A stretch of 64,000 bases of DNA from Myxococcales bacterium (lineage in GTDB: Bacteria > Myxococcota_A > SURF-8). Of the stretch, positions 19,231 through 29,200 are shown piece after piece. Each line of letters starts with the position of its first letter. Position 1 is the stretch's first letter. Under the pieces are notes generated by a model. The model had not been told where the DNA came from, did no database searches, and worked only from the letters and a program-made list of their open reading frames with translations. The DNA lies in NCBI GenBank assembly GCA_003598065.1, contig QZKR01000028.1:1-64000 (forward strand), written 5' to 3'. The position numbers and the translations under genes are program-made.

Positions 19231-19681
19231 GGCTAACTCCGTTCCTCAACTCCGCCCGAACCATCTCACAACGTCCGCTCTTCAAGCAAGCCTTGTGCCA
19301 GAAACCGGATACAGAAAAAAGCTTTAAATTTCAATAATTACAAACATCTCACGACGTCGCGCGCCCTCCCCGGAATGTCAAGTAAGCCGGTCAAATTGGT
19401 ACTGAAGCCGTGTTAACATTCTGAAATGTCAGGACGAATTTCGTCAGCGTACCAAAATGAGGCAGGTTGCTTTATCGCGGTTGTAAACATCCTCACGTCG
19501 GATGGCAAACGACTGCTCGCCAAGCTGCCTCTTCTTAGAGAGAGCATGCCCAGCGGATATTTCCGACAGACGGCGGTTTTACGCTTGCGACAGGGCGATG
19601 TCCAGTGAAAAAAAAGCGAGGACATCGCGGCTGACAACTCTATGGCATTAAGCCAAGTGGAGTTCCAACCGCTGAGGGGAT
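19231..19681. other. 451-nt intergenic region upstream of the RND operon
   Basis: Relatively AT-rich. On the minus strand TTGAAA (19329-19334) and TATCCG (19306-19311) are 17 nt apart and could be the efflux-operon promoter, though the -10 is poor. The rest has only short ORFs of 60-74 codons without RBS or family resemblance. I see no regulator gene for the pump here. Confidence 0.4.
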
Positions 19682-20881
19682 TTACTCCCCTTCATGCACG
19701 GCGCAGGCGTCCTGCATTGCAGCCGGCAGGGCGTCGGCGAAGGGCGTGTCCACCGTCCCGTAGGGATGCGCCTTGAAAAAGGCATAGATCCAGGGGGACA
19801 GCGGGGTAGGGTAGACGTGCCCGTCGTAGTCGTGCGTGCAGGCGACGACGTCATGGCCCATCCCGGTGAGGTAATCGATCGACGCCTGGCCGGTCGCCGC
19901 AAAATCGAAGGTCATCAGCACCAGACTGTACGTATCGCCCTTCGTTCCCCAGACAAGCAACGCTGGAAACTTATTTTCGCCCGCGTAGGGTGTCCACTCG
20001 GCGCACATGCCGATGACGCAGGCCGTTTGCGCGGGATCGGAGAAATAGGCTCCGGAGAACGCCGCGACCGAGGCGAAAAGATCGGGATAGGCCACGGCGC
20101 AAAGATTGGCCATGAACGCCCCCGCCGAGAAACCGGCGGCGTGGATATGATTGACATCAACGGGAAAAGCTTCCTGGAGACAGGCCAGAAGATCGCCGAC
20201 GAAGGCCGCATCGACGTTGGCGTCGGGATTCTGATCGTCGTAGACCAGCGAATCCCAATCGAAGGCCACTTTGCCCGGCGGGAAGAGGCCGAGCGATTCG
20301 GGGACGATGCCGATGAACGGAAAGTCGGGCTTGTTGACGTTGGAACGGACCTGAAAGGCCGTCACCCAGTCGGCCATGTTGCCGCCCGACCCGTAGAAGA
20401 AAAACAGCACCGGCAAGGGCTCCTCGACCGTATCGATATCATCAGGGAGGACAAGTGTGAAATTGCGGGTTTTCCCAGCCGAGGAAAAGCCTTGGTTCAC
20501 GCCTTCCTGAAGGTCGTAGCCGAACGAATCGCAGCGCCAGCTGGTCGGTGTGTCGCCATCCGGCACATCGCCATCGAGGATGTCGCCATCCGGGATGTCC
20601 CCATCGGGGACGTCGCCATCGGGAATTTCCGGTTCCTCCGTGATGTCGCCGTCGTCAACAATTTCGTCGTCGTTGTCGCCATCCGTGGGCTCATCGCCGT
20701 CGGCAGGCGCGTCGCCGTCGGGAAGCGGCTGGTCGTCGCCGTCCGAGAGGGGCAGGTCTCCGTCGGCGCCGGCGTCGCCGTCGGCGTCGAACAACGGCAC
20801 GTCATCGTCGGAAGCGCCCCCGCTGCAAGCGGTGAGAAGCGAGATGCAGGACAGCAACACAAGGATGAGCCCGCGCGGCAT
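19682..20881 (-). CDS. DGD-tract lipoprotein esterase, PHB-depolymerase-like
   Basis: 399 aa with a signal peptide ending LLTAC (Cys19). A long acidic spacer (about 32-110) carries around twelve DGD units. An alpha/beta-hydrolase domain like poly(3-hydroxybutyrate) depolymerase/feruloyl esterase follows. Nucleophile Ser252 is in GFSAG, acid Asp316 in KGDTYS, and His355 in YDGHVYP, all at plausible spacing. It would cleave extracellular esters at the cell surface; polymer or feruloyl substrate unknown. SD GGAGGT is 5 nt before the ATG. Confidence 0.85.
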   Translation of the reverse strand: MPRGLILVLLSCISLLTACSGGASDDDVPLFDADGDAGADGDLPLSDGDDQPLPDGDAPADGDEPTDGDNDDEIVDDGDITEEPEIPDGDVPDGDIPDGDILDGDVPDGDTPTSWRCDSFGYDLQEGVNQGFSSAGKTRNFTLVLPDDIDTVEEPLPVLFFFYGSGGNMADWVTAFQVRSNVNKPDFPFIGIVPESLGLFPPGKVAFDWDSLVYDDQNPDANVDAAFVGDLLACLQEAFPVDVNHIHAAGFSAGAFMANLCAVAYPDLFASVAAFSGAYFSDPAQTACVIGMCAEWTPYAGENKFPALLVWGTKGDTYSLVLMTFDFAATGQASIDYLTGMGHDVVACTHDYDGHVYPTPLSPWIYAFFKAHPYGTVDTPFADALPAAMQDACAVHEGE

Positions 20882-21061
20882 GGCGACCTCCGATGAATTG
20901 AATTTTAGGCAGTATATCGCCTTTCTCGCTGGCAGGCAATCTGACGCATTGCGACACGGTTGACAGCGCCCCGCTTGCCGACCGATAATCGCTTCGCTTC
21001 AGAGAACTCCGCAGCATTGATGGTCGGTCCTGGTTTTCAACCGCGCGCCGAGGAGGACGTC

Positions 21062-22201
21062 ATGGCGAAAAAGGGCAAGGGAAAGAAAAGCGGTTTCGCG
21101 TTCTGCGTGCTCGGCGGCTGCGCCAAGATGGCCGTGCCGGCGCTGAAGGCGTTCGCCGAAGAGCCCGACGTGGAGCGCGTCCTGCTTGCCGACCGCGACG
21201 CCGAAGGGGCGCACGAACTGGCCCGCGCCTACGGAGCGAAGTTCTCCGCCGCCGAGCTGGACGCCACGGACGGCAAGGCCGTCGCCGAACTCGTGGAGGG
21301 CTTCGACGCGGCTCTGGGCTACATCGGTCCCTTTTACCATTTCGAAGCGCCCATCGCGCAGGCGTGCATCGACGCGGGGACGCCGTACCTCTCGATCGCC
21401 GACGATTTCGACGCTTACCTCGCCGTGGAGAAACTGCACGAGGCGGCGAAGGCGGCGGGCGTCGTCGTGATTACGGGCTTAGGCAACTCGCCGGGGATCA
21501 CCAATCTGCTGGCCAAGAAGGGCTACCTGTCGATGGACGCGCCGGAGCGGATCAACGTCCACTGGACGGGCGGCAGCGACGAGGAGGTGGGCCCGGCGAA
21601 CGTGCGGCATGTGATGCACATCTTCGAAGGCGAGACGCTGCAATGGATCGACGGCCGCGAAGCTTATGTGAAAACGGGCCGCGGCGCGAAGACGGTGGAG
21701 TTTCCCGCGCCGATCGGCGTGCACACCGTCTACTACACCGGCCATGCCGAAAGCGTCTCCTTGCCGCGCAACCTCAAGGGGCTCAAGGAAGTGACCCTGC
21801 ACGGCGGCATCCAGCCGAACTGGGTGGCGCTATTGGCGCGGACCTTCGGCGACCTGGGCCTGACGACGACGCACAAGCGCCGCGAGATCGTGGCCCGGCT
21901 GCTCGCGCCGGCGATGAACGTTTTCACGCTGGGCGGCGCGGCCGACAAATCGGTGTTCCGCATCGACGTCTACGGGACGCACAAGGGCAGGCCGCGGCAC
22001 CACTTCTACACCGGCGTGGGACCGATCGCCGAAATCACCTCCTTTCCGCTCGTCGAAGGGGCGCTGGCCGTGGCGCGCGGCGAGATCGGCAAGCCGGGCG
22101 TCTTCGCCGCCGAGGCGGCCATCGATCCCGACAGCTTCCTGCCCCGCCTCGCCAAGCGCGGCGTGAAGCTCATGTACTACGAGGGCGTGGGCGAAGGCTG
22201 A
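21062..22201 (+). CDS. Saccharopine-dehydrogenase-like oxidoreductase
   Basis: 379 aa. The Rossmann N-terminus FAFCVLGGCAKMAVPAL is followed by the acidic residue of LLADRD, and the central ITGLGNSPGITN loop is typical of saccharopine-dehydrogenase-family proteins. The family covers lysine catabolism and several uncharacterised NAD(P) enzymes, so the substrate is unassigned. I choose the ATG at 21062 (SD GAGGAGG) over the longer in-frame opening at 20960. Convergent with pth, 43 nt apart. Confidence 0.75.
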   Translation: MAKKGKGKKSGFAFCVLGGCAKMAVPALKAFAEEPDVERVLLADRDAEGAHELARAYGAKFSAAELDATDGKAVAELVEGFDAALGYIGPFYHFEAPIAQACIDAGTPYLSIADDFDAYLAVEKLHEAAKAAGVVVITGLGNSPGITNLLAKKGYLSMDAPERINVHWTGGSDEEVGPANVRHVMHIFEGETLQWIDGREAYVKTGRGAKTVEFPAPIGVHTVYYTGHAESVSLPRNLKGLKEVTLHGGIQPNWVALLARTFGDLGLTTTHKRREIVARLLAPAMNVFTLGGAADKSVFRIDVYGTHKGRPRHHFYTGVGPIAEITSFPLVEGALAVARGEIGKPGVFAAEAAIDPDSFLPRLAKRGVKLMYYEGVGEG

Positions 22202-22244
22202 ACGCGTGGCGCGGCGAAAAGAAAAAAGTATAACACTTTTCGGG

Positions 22245-22850
22245 TCATGAAGCGCCGCCCGTCTCCGGATACTCCGGCTTCACCCAGGCGCGGCGGTTGA
22301 AGACGTTCGCCGCCGCTGTCGCGCCGTCTTTGAGCGCCGCTTCCACGGCGTCCGCCCCCTTCGCCACCCATTCGTCAAGCAGCGCCTGCTCCGGCGGGTA
22401 AAACGACTTGAGCACGAAGTCCACCACCGGCTCGCCGAAGCGCGGCCGGCCCACGCCCATGCGGACGCGCGTGAAGGCGTCGGAGCCGAGCTGGCCGATC
22501 GCCGAGCGGATGCCCTTGTGGCCGGCGTCGCCGCCGCCGGCGCGCACCTTCATCACGCCGAAGTCCAGGTCCACGTCGTCGTGAATGACGATCAGGTCCT
22601 CGAAGGCAAGCTTGTAAAAAGCCAGCGCCTCCTGGATCGCCTGGCCACTGAGGTTCATGTAGGTGGTGGGCTTGAGCAAAAGCACGCGCTCGCCGGCGAT
22701 CGAGGCGTCGGCGGCCTGGGCGCGGAAACGCCCCCTGAACGCCGACGCCGCATGTCGCCGGGCCAGTTCGTCGGCCACCCTAAAGCCGATGTTGTGGCGG
22801 GTGGACGCGTACCGCTCGCCCGGATTGCCGAGACCCGCGACGATTTTCAC
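22245..22850 (-). CDS. pth: Peptidyl-tRNA hydrolase
   Basis: 201 aa. It releases tRNA from stalled peptidyl-tRNA in the cytoplasm. The N-terminus MKIVAGLGNPGERYASTRHN contains the active-site Asn9 and His19, and LIVIHDDVDLD carries the conserved Asp. Length matches the family. It follows rplY by 26 nt in a housekeeping operon. Confidence 0.97.
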   Translation of the reverse strand: MKIVAGLGNPGERYASTRHNIGFRVADELARRHAASAFRGRFRAQAADASIAGERVLLLKPTTYMNLSGQAIQEALAFYKLAFEDLIVIHDDVDLDFGVMKVRAGGGDAGHKGIRSAIGQLGSDAFTRVRMGVGRPRFGEPVVDFVLKSFYPPEQALLDEWVAKGADAVEAALKDGATAAANVFNRRAWVKPEYPETGGAS

Positions 22851-22876
22851 GGGGACTCACTCCGTCGCGGCCCGGC

Positions 22877-23545
22877 TCACTCCGACTTGGCCGACTTGGC
22901 CGACTTGGCCGGAGCGGCCGATTCCGCGGCCGGTTGACCCTCGGCCGGAACGGCGGCCGCCTCGGCGGCTTCAACGGGCTTCTCCTCCACGACGCGCGTC
23001 ACCTTGATCTGGGCGATGGGGAGACTCGCCGGATCGCGGAAGGTCACGCCTTTGATCTCCGCCAGGTCGCCGATCGTCTTTTTGTCGCCGATTTCCAGCT
23101 CGGTCACGTCCAGCGTGATCACTTCCGGCACATCCTCGGGCAGGCAGTTGACCTTCAGCACGCGGCGCGGCTGATGCAGCGTGCCGCCCTTGACCACGCC
23201 AATGGAGCGGCCGGTCAGGGTGAGCGGCACGTCGAAGTCGATCTTCTGGCCTTCGGTGACGGCGTAAAAATCGACGTGGATCACGTCCTCGTTCACCGAG
23301 TTGAACTGAATGTCCTGCAGCACGACTTTGTAGTGTTTTCCCTCGACGTCGAGGTCCAGAAGCGTGTTGCGCTTGTGGGGCGTGCTGACCGCTTTCTTCA
23401 GGTCGTCGGGCTTGATGTAGACCGGCAGCGGCTCCACATGGCGGCCGTAGATCACCGCCGGCACGTTTTCGTTGCGGCGCGCTTGCCGTCCGGCGACCTT
23501 GCCGAAGCTCGTCCGGTTCTGCGCATTCAGGGTAACGGGCTGCAT
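22877..23545 (-). CDS. rplY: 50S ribosomal protein L25/Ctc (TL5 type)
   Basis: 222 aa with an N-terminal 5S rRNA-binding L25 domain (about 1-95) and the C-terminal beta domain of the longer Ctc/TL5 type. The tail is Ala/Glu/Lys-rich. The DNA for its end (near 22885-22915) is a short repetitive run encoding SAKSAKSAK. Lies between prs and pth, an order common in many bacteria. Confidence 0.95.
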   Translation of the reverse strand: MQPVTLNAQNRTSFGKVAGRQARRNENVPAVIYGRHVEPLPVYIKPDDLKKAVSTPHKRNTLLDLDVEGKHYKVVLQDIQFNSVNEDVIHVDFYAVTEGQKIDFDVPLTLTGRSIGVVKGGTLHQPRRVLKVNCLPEDVPEVITLDVTELEIGDKKTIGDLAEIKGVTFRDPASLPIAQIKVTRVVEEKPVEAAEAAAVPAEGQPAAESAAPAKSAKSAKSE

Positions 23546-23584
23546 GGCGTTCCTCCTAAGTCGGCTCTCACCCGGTGACGCAGG

Positions 23585-24568
23585 CTAGAGCGGGAACAGT
23601 TCACTGATGGACTCATTCGTCACCAAGCGGCGGATCACCTCCGCCAATAGCTGAGCCACCGAAACCACGACGATTTTTTTGCAGTTGCGCGCGTCCTCGC
23701 GCAACGGAACCGTATCCGTGACGATCAGCCGCTCGATCGGCGATTTTTCGATGCGCTCGATGGCGTTGCCCGACAGCACGGGATGCGTGGCGCAGGCCCA
23801 GACCTTGCGCGCCCCGAACTTGTGAATCGCCGTCGCCGCCTTGGTCAGGCTGCCCGCCGTGTCCACCATGTCGTCGAGGATGACCGCGTCCTTGCCGTTG
23901 ACTTCGCCGACGACGTTCATCACCTCGGAAATGTTGGCCTCCGGACGGCGCTTGTCGATGATGGCGATCGAGGCGTCGAGCTGGCGCGCGAACATGCGCG
24001 TGCGCTCCGCGCCGCCCGTGTCCGGACTCACCATGACGATCGTCGATTTCTGCGTCTGCGGATCGTAACAGAATTTCCAGAGATGTTCTTTCAGGAAGGA
24101 GACGAGCACTTTCTCGCCGTACAGGTTATCGACGGCGAAATTGAAAAATCCCTGGATCTGGTTGGCGTGCAGGTCGATGGAGATCATGCGCCGCGCGCCC
24201 GCCCCCTGGATGAGATCGGCCACCAGCTTCGCCGTGATCGGCGTGCGCGGCGCGGCCTTGCGGTCCTGGCGGGCGTAGCCGTAGTAGGGAATGACGGCGG
24301 TGATCGAGGCGGCGGAGGCGCGCCGGGCGGCGTCGCACATGATGAGCAGTTCCATCAAGTGGTCGTTTACCGGCGGGCAGGTGGACTGGATGATGAACAC
24401 GTCGCGGTTGCGGATGTTGTCGAGGATCTTGACGTTCACCTCGCCGTCGGCGAAGCGGCCCACTTCGGCCTGGCAGAGCGGCAGATTGAGGTACTTGCAG
24501 ATGTTTTCCGCCAGCGGCCGGTTGGCGTTGCCCGAGAAGATGCGGATGTTGTCGAACGATTTGTACAT
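23585..24568 (-). CDS. prs: Ribose-phosphate pyrophosphokinase
   Basis: 327 aa. Makes PRPP from ribose 5-phosphate and ATP. It has the signature VILDDMVDTAGSLTKA (PRPP-binding loop), the ATP-site region YGYARQDRKAAPR, and SPDTGGAERTRMFA. Length is typical. It precedes rplY by 39 nt. Confidence 0.96.
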   Translation of the reverse strand: MYKSFDNIRIFSGNANRPLAENICKYLNLPLCQAEVGRFADGEVNVKILDNIRNRDVFIIQSTCPPVNDHLMELLIMCDAARRASAASITAVIPYYGYARQDRKAAPRTPITAKLVADLIQGAGARRMISIDLHANQIQGFFNFAVDNLYGEKVLVSFLKEHLWKFCYDPQTQKSTIVMVSPDTGGAERTRMFARQLDASIAIIDKRRPEANISEVMNVVGEVNGKDAVILDDMVDTAGSLTKAATAIHKFGARKVWACATHPVLSGNAIERIEKSPIERLIVTDTVPLREDARNCKKIVVVSVAQLLAEVIRRLVTNESISELFPL

Positions 24569-24663
24569 GGATCTGCTCCCACCTGCGAATCGCTCTAGCC
24601 CACGATGCCCGAAACAAACCCGCCGGACCCTTGCGGGCGCCGGCGAGTCATCTTAGCGTGAAG

Positions 24664-24738
24664 TGGTTGGGGTGGCAGGATTCGAACCTGCGAATGCTGG
24701 AACCAAAATCCAGTGTCTTTCCACTTGACGACACCCCA
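24664..24738 (-). tRNA. tRNA-Gln (anticodon TTG)
   Basis: On the minus strand the acceptor stem TGGGGTG pairs with CACCCCA, followed by discriminator A and an encoded CCA. The anticodon stem CTGGA/TCCAG has the loop TTTTGGT (anticodon TTG). The T arm contains GGTTCGAATCC. 75 nt with CCA. It sits between spoVG and prs, as in several deltaproteobacteria. Confidence 0.96.
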
Positions 24739-24789
24739 GTTCATCTCCTACCGATGAAGGGCGGGGCCTACCGCTTCATCGGCGCCGCC

Positions 24790-25107
24790 TTAACGCTCCA
24801 TTTCCTCGTATTCGGCTTCCGCCTCGGCGGGAGCCCTGCGCCCGGCGGGCTGGGTCTTTTGCAGCTCGCGGTAGGCGTCGAGGATCACCGTTTCCATTTT
24901 GTCGCGACACTCGCTGTTGAGCGGATGGGCGATGTCGCGGAACGTCCCGTCCTTCCGTTTCTTGCTCGGCATGGCCACGAACAGCCCGGTGTTGCCGTTG
25001 ATGACCTTCAAGTCCCGAACGATGAAGCAATGATCGAAGGTGATGGTCACATACGCTTTCAGGCGCTCTTCATTGACGGGGAAGACTTTGACTTCGGTGA
25101 TTTCCAT
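24790..25107 (-). CDS. spoVG: SpoVG-family RNA/DNA-binding regulator
   Basis: 105 aa. MEITEVKVFPVNEERLKAYV and GLFVAMPSKKRKDGTFRDIAHP are diagnostic for SpoVG, a nucleic-acid-binding regulator. The C-terminus is extended and Glu-rich. The ATG at 25107 has SD GAGGAG; the longer reading from 25341 runs into ispE and is not needed. Placed 11 nt after ispE. Confidence 0.95.
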   Translation of the reverse strand: MEITEVKVFPVNEERLKAYVTITFDHCFIVRDLKVINGNTGLFVAMPSKKRKDGTFRDIAHPLNSECRDKMETVILDAYRELQKTQPAGRRAPAEAEAEYEEMER

Positions 25108-25118
25108 GATACTTCTCC

Positions 25119-26009
25119 TCACCCAACAAAATTGGACGCCGCCCAAAATGTCCAGCTCGTCCATTCTGAAGCCAGGCGGTCCTTCGCATCTTGAGCCTGC
25201 TCGTTTCGGTCGAAGAGACCGTAGATCGTCGGACCGCTCCCCGTCATCATGGCTGCCTGCGCGCCGCACTCGACCAGCGCGCCTTTCATCTCTGAAAGAA
25301 CCGGGTGCTTCCGAAAGGTCACTGCTTCCAGATCGTTGCAAAGGACCTGGATAATTTCCTTTAGGTCCGTGAAGCGCCTGCCTCTCTTAGCATCGTTGCC
25401 TACATTTGTCAACATTTCGCTGGACGTCGCTTCGTAGGCCCAGCGAGTCGATACTTCGAACCCCGGGTTGGCTAAAAGGATTGCTATTTTAGGCAGTTCG
25501 ACGGCTTCGACAACGATTTCGCCAATCCCCTCCACCCAGCAGGGCAGGTGTGTATAGCAGGCCGCTACATCGGCTCCGATCCGCCACGTTTCGTTGAGCA
25601 GGCCCGCCTCGGCCAGGGACCGGCCATGCCGCTCTTCGAGCAGGCGCAGCACAGTCGCCGCATCGGCGCTTCCGCCGCCGAGCCCCGCGCCAAGGGGGAT
25701 GCGCTTGCGGAGAGCGATGTCCGCGCCTTGTTCGCCCGGCGGAATATCGAATTGGCGGAAGAACCAGCGCGCCGCTTTGATGATGAGGTTGTCATCGGTT
25801 TCCAACCGCGGCAGAGCCGGGCAATGGACGATCAGGCGGCCGTCGTCGCGCGGCGCGAGGACGATTTCGTCCGTCAGATCGATCGGCAGGACAAGCGACT
25901 CGATAAGGTGGTAACCATCGTCGCGTTTCCCGGTTATGCGCAGATGCAAATTGATCTTCCCCGGGGCGATTCCCCGAAGGCTGCGCTGCTCGTCTGACGT
26001 GGACGTCAT
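25119..26009 (-). CDS. ispE: 4-diphosphocytidyl-2-C-methyl-D-erythritol kinase
   Basis: 296 aa GHMP kinase of the non-mevalonate isoprenoid pathway. Lys18 in APGKINLHL, the ATP loop PLGAGLGGGSADAA (105-118), Asp147 in RIGADVA, and the C-terminal MTGSGPTIYGLF are all present. It heads the ispE-spoVG-tRNA block and has a good promoter upstream. The SD before the ATG is weak. Confidence 0.96.
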   Translation of the reverse strand: MTSTSDEQRSLRGIAPGKINLHLRITGKRDDGYHLIESLVLPIDLTDEIVLAPRDDGRLIVHCPALPRLETDDNLIIKAARWFFRQFDIPPGEQGADIALRKRIPLGAGLGGGSADAATVLRLLEERHGRSLAEAGLLNETWRIGADVAACYTHLPCWVEGIGEIVVEAVELPKIAILLANPGFEVSTRWAYEATSSEMLTNVGNDAKRGRRFTDLKEIIQVLCNDLEAVTFRKHPVLSEMKGALVECGAQAAMMTGSGPTIYGLFDRNEQAQDAKDRLASEWTSWTFWAASNFVG

Positions 26010-26100
26010 TCAACTACTGCTTGTTGAAGTTTCGTCGGTGCACCATGTTTCCCGGACTCACCAATAACCCAGGCGCGCCCCAAAATCAATAAATAATTGC

Positions 26101-26129
26101 TATTTAGTTTTTATTTACGCGAGAGACAA
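26101..26129 (-). promoter_or_regulatory. Sigma70-type promoter for the ispE operon
   Basis: Minus-strand TTGTCT and TAAATA are spaced by 17 nt in an AT-rich intergenic patch. The inferred start near 26094 gives a leader of about 85 nt to ispE. Confidence 0.55.
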
Positions 26130-26269
26130 TAGAAATCCCGGATCTCGGCAAAAATAATTGCCCCCGCCCGGACAGTCGGGTAACATTAGCAGATGAGTCG
26201 GAGACCGGACTCGAAAAAAAACTCGCCCGCTTGTTTCCATGGCCGACGATGATGAGGAGTAGCAGTCGC

Positions 26270-29200
26270 ATGATACGCCACATTCTGGTTTTTGCTATTT
26301 TTGCCCTGGTTCTCGCCCTTCTGTCGAGTTGCGCGGGTTGTACGTCCGGAACAGGCGCAACCGATGGCGATGTCGGAGAAAACGAGGGGCCGTGTCCGAC
26401 AGGACTGGAATTTATCGCCGGCGCCTGTCAATGCCCCCCCGGTGACTCCGAGTGCTGCATGACCAGCGAAACCTGCGATGCGGGCAAAATTTGCAGTGAA
26501 GAAATCCACGTATGCGTCGGCGTCGATGGCGACATCGACGGCGACGACATCATCCCGGAAGACGGCGATGACTGCGAGGGAGATGACTGCTTCGAAGAGG
26601 ACGGCGATTACTGCGAGGGAGAAGACTGCATCGAAGAGGACGGAGATACGGACGGCGATGGCGACGACGAGCCGCCTCCCGATGGCGACTGCGAAGGCGG
26701 AGATTGCGAGCCGGAGGAAGAGCCGATCGAGCCGGAGTGCCCGGCGGCCTACGGCCTGGACGCCTTGTTGAACGGGATCGACACGCTGCCCTGCTTCCGC
26801 CCGCTGACGGTGATCGAGGAGGCGTCCAGCCACGATCGCTCCGGCGGCGACGGCGATTGCAGCAGCAGCCTTTACACGGAGAACGGCGAGAGGGTGCTGA
26901 TGGACAGCAAGCGGCCGGGCTGCTTGTATCGCATGTGGTTCGGGAGCACGAACCAGATCGACGGCTACTCGCTGAAGTTCTACTTCGACGGCGAGTCGCA
27001 GCCGCTCATCAACAAAAACGTCCAGCAATTTTTCACCGATGGCGTCCCGCCGTTCGTCTATCCCCTGGTGGGCGAGGTGAACGGCAGCTTCTACGACGGC
27101 TATTACAGCTACGTGCCGATCTGCTACAAGGAAGGGCTGAAGGTCACGATGACCGGTCAGAACCGGTGTTACCAGATGACCTACCACACCTACGCCGACG
27201 CGCAGGGGCTTGTCCCCTTCAGCATGGACATGGACGTATCCCCCGTGATCGATTTCTACCTGAACGCCCTGGGCACGGACCCGAAACCCGCCTCCAGTTC
27301 CGATAGTACGCCCGCCAATCCCTGGGAACTGGCGGCCGGGCAGCAGAGGCCGGTGCTGGAGGATTACAACCCGCACACGATCAAGGCCATCTGGTTCAAC
27401 ATCACCTCCGCCGCCGACACGGACGTGCTGGAGAACGTCTTCATCGATATCTTTTTCGACGGCAAAACGACCGAGCCCGCCGTCTCCGCGCCGCTCGGCC
27501 TGTTTTTCGGCTCGGGTTTCGGCGAACAGCCCTATAAAAGTCTGTTGCAGGGCAGGGACGACGAGGGCGCGTTCTATCTCTATTATCCGATGCCTTACTG
27601 GGAAGAAGCGATCGTGAAGGTGCGCAATGAATCGGCTTCGACCATCCTTTTCGAAACGCAATTCCTGCTCGGCGAGAACCCCTACCCCCGGACGGCGGGA
27701 CACTTCCACGCCAAATACGCCGCCAAGGAGCATCAGGACGACGGCGTTGACTACAAGGCCCTGGTCGCCTCCGGCAAGGGGCATATAGCCGGCATCACGA
27801 TGGCGATGGAGAGTTACGGCCTGAACAAGGCGTTCCTTGCCGGCGACGACCGGATTTACATGGACGGTCAGGGCTCGCCCAATATTTACGGCACCGGGAC
27901 CGACAACTTCTTCAACGGGGCGAATCTCTTCCAGAGCGGCGTCTACGAAAATCCGCTGTTCTCATTGTGGACCAACGGCGGCAACCCGGTTTACCAGTAT
28001 ACGGGCCGCCGCTTGTTCCTGGGCGATCTTGTGACCTTCGACCGTTCGCTGATCTTTGGTTTCGAACACGGCGACGATCTGGATGAAGAAGACGACAACA
28101 CCGCCGACGCCAAATACCGTTCGCTGGCCTTCTATTACTACACTTGCCTGGAGGGTTTGGCGCTCACCGATTTCCTCGACGTGTTCAGCATCCAGGACGA
28201 GCAACTCCACACCTTCAGTTGCGAATTGGAAGATGATACCAGTTTGCATTATAAAAAGAAGGGCAAGTATGAAGGCGAGGGCGACAAGGTCGAGTTCGAA
28301 GATTCCGGCCGCGCCATCACGGGCCTCAACCAGAACAAGGGAACCTGCTCCGGTGCTTTTGCTATCGATGCGAAGAACGAGGGCGTGCGGCTGGTGCGGA
28401 TGCTGAACCATTCAGGCGGGTTATCCCCCTCGGGTTCCGATCTGTACCAGGACGCCATCGTCAAGGTGGATGGGGTGGAAGTGGGTCACTGGTACACGCC
28501 GGGAGTCAACCTGACGAAGATATGGAAGGACAGCAGCTTCGATATTCCGCCGGCGTTCACCCATGGCAAGTCGAGCATTCGCATTACGTTCGAATACGCC
28601 GACGGCCTCCCGTGGACCATTTACAAGCTGTGGGTCTACTCCTTCCTGCCGCCCTCCGGGCTTTCCGAGGGACCGGGGCAGGTGACGGCGATCAACGAAC
28701 CGACGATGGTGGGCATCAATCCCTGCCTGTCGTGGTCGCCGCCCTTGGGTGTGCCGCCGACCTACTATCACATCTACCGCTCAAGCGAGAATGGTTTCTT
28801 CGACTGCAACGACGATTCGCGCGTGGGGACGGTGACGGAGCCGGAATGGTGCGACGAGAGTCAGCTCAACGCCCAGAGCACCTACTGGTATCGCATCCAG
28901 GCGGAGGACTGCACGGGGGCGCGCGGCCCCTGCTCCGTGTCGAAAGAAGTGCATACCGGCCTGCCGCCGTTCTGCTTCGAAGCGGAGGATACTTATAATA
29001 AGGATTTGTCCGTTCCCGACTCCTGCGTTGTTCAACATCGCGGCGAGCCATACTCCAACGGGAAAGTGCTCTATTGCGAATCGGATGGCGCTGGCAGTCG
29101 TTTCGTTTTAACCACAGAGGTTCCATTCACCGGTAACTATCGCGTCATGGTCGAAGCGTTGCGTGGACCCATGATGGGTAAATGGGTAATATACCTCGAC

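Noticed and set aside
19413-19637. Short ORFs in the large gap upstream of the RND operon
   Set aside because: No SD, no conserved motif, and both strands are equally open; treated as non-coding.
22215-22242. Weak hairpin (CGAAAAG/CTTTTCG) between convergent genes
   Set aside because: A 7-nt AT-rich stem without a clear T-run; too weak to call a terminator.
26186-27784. 532-codon minus-strand ORF opposite the GH172-like gene
   Set aside because: Val/Ala-rich repetitive translation mirrors the DGD tract; no RBS or family.
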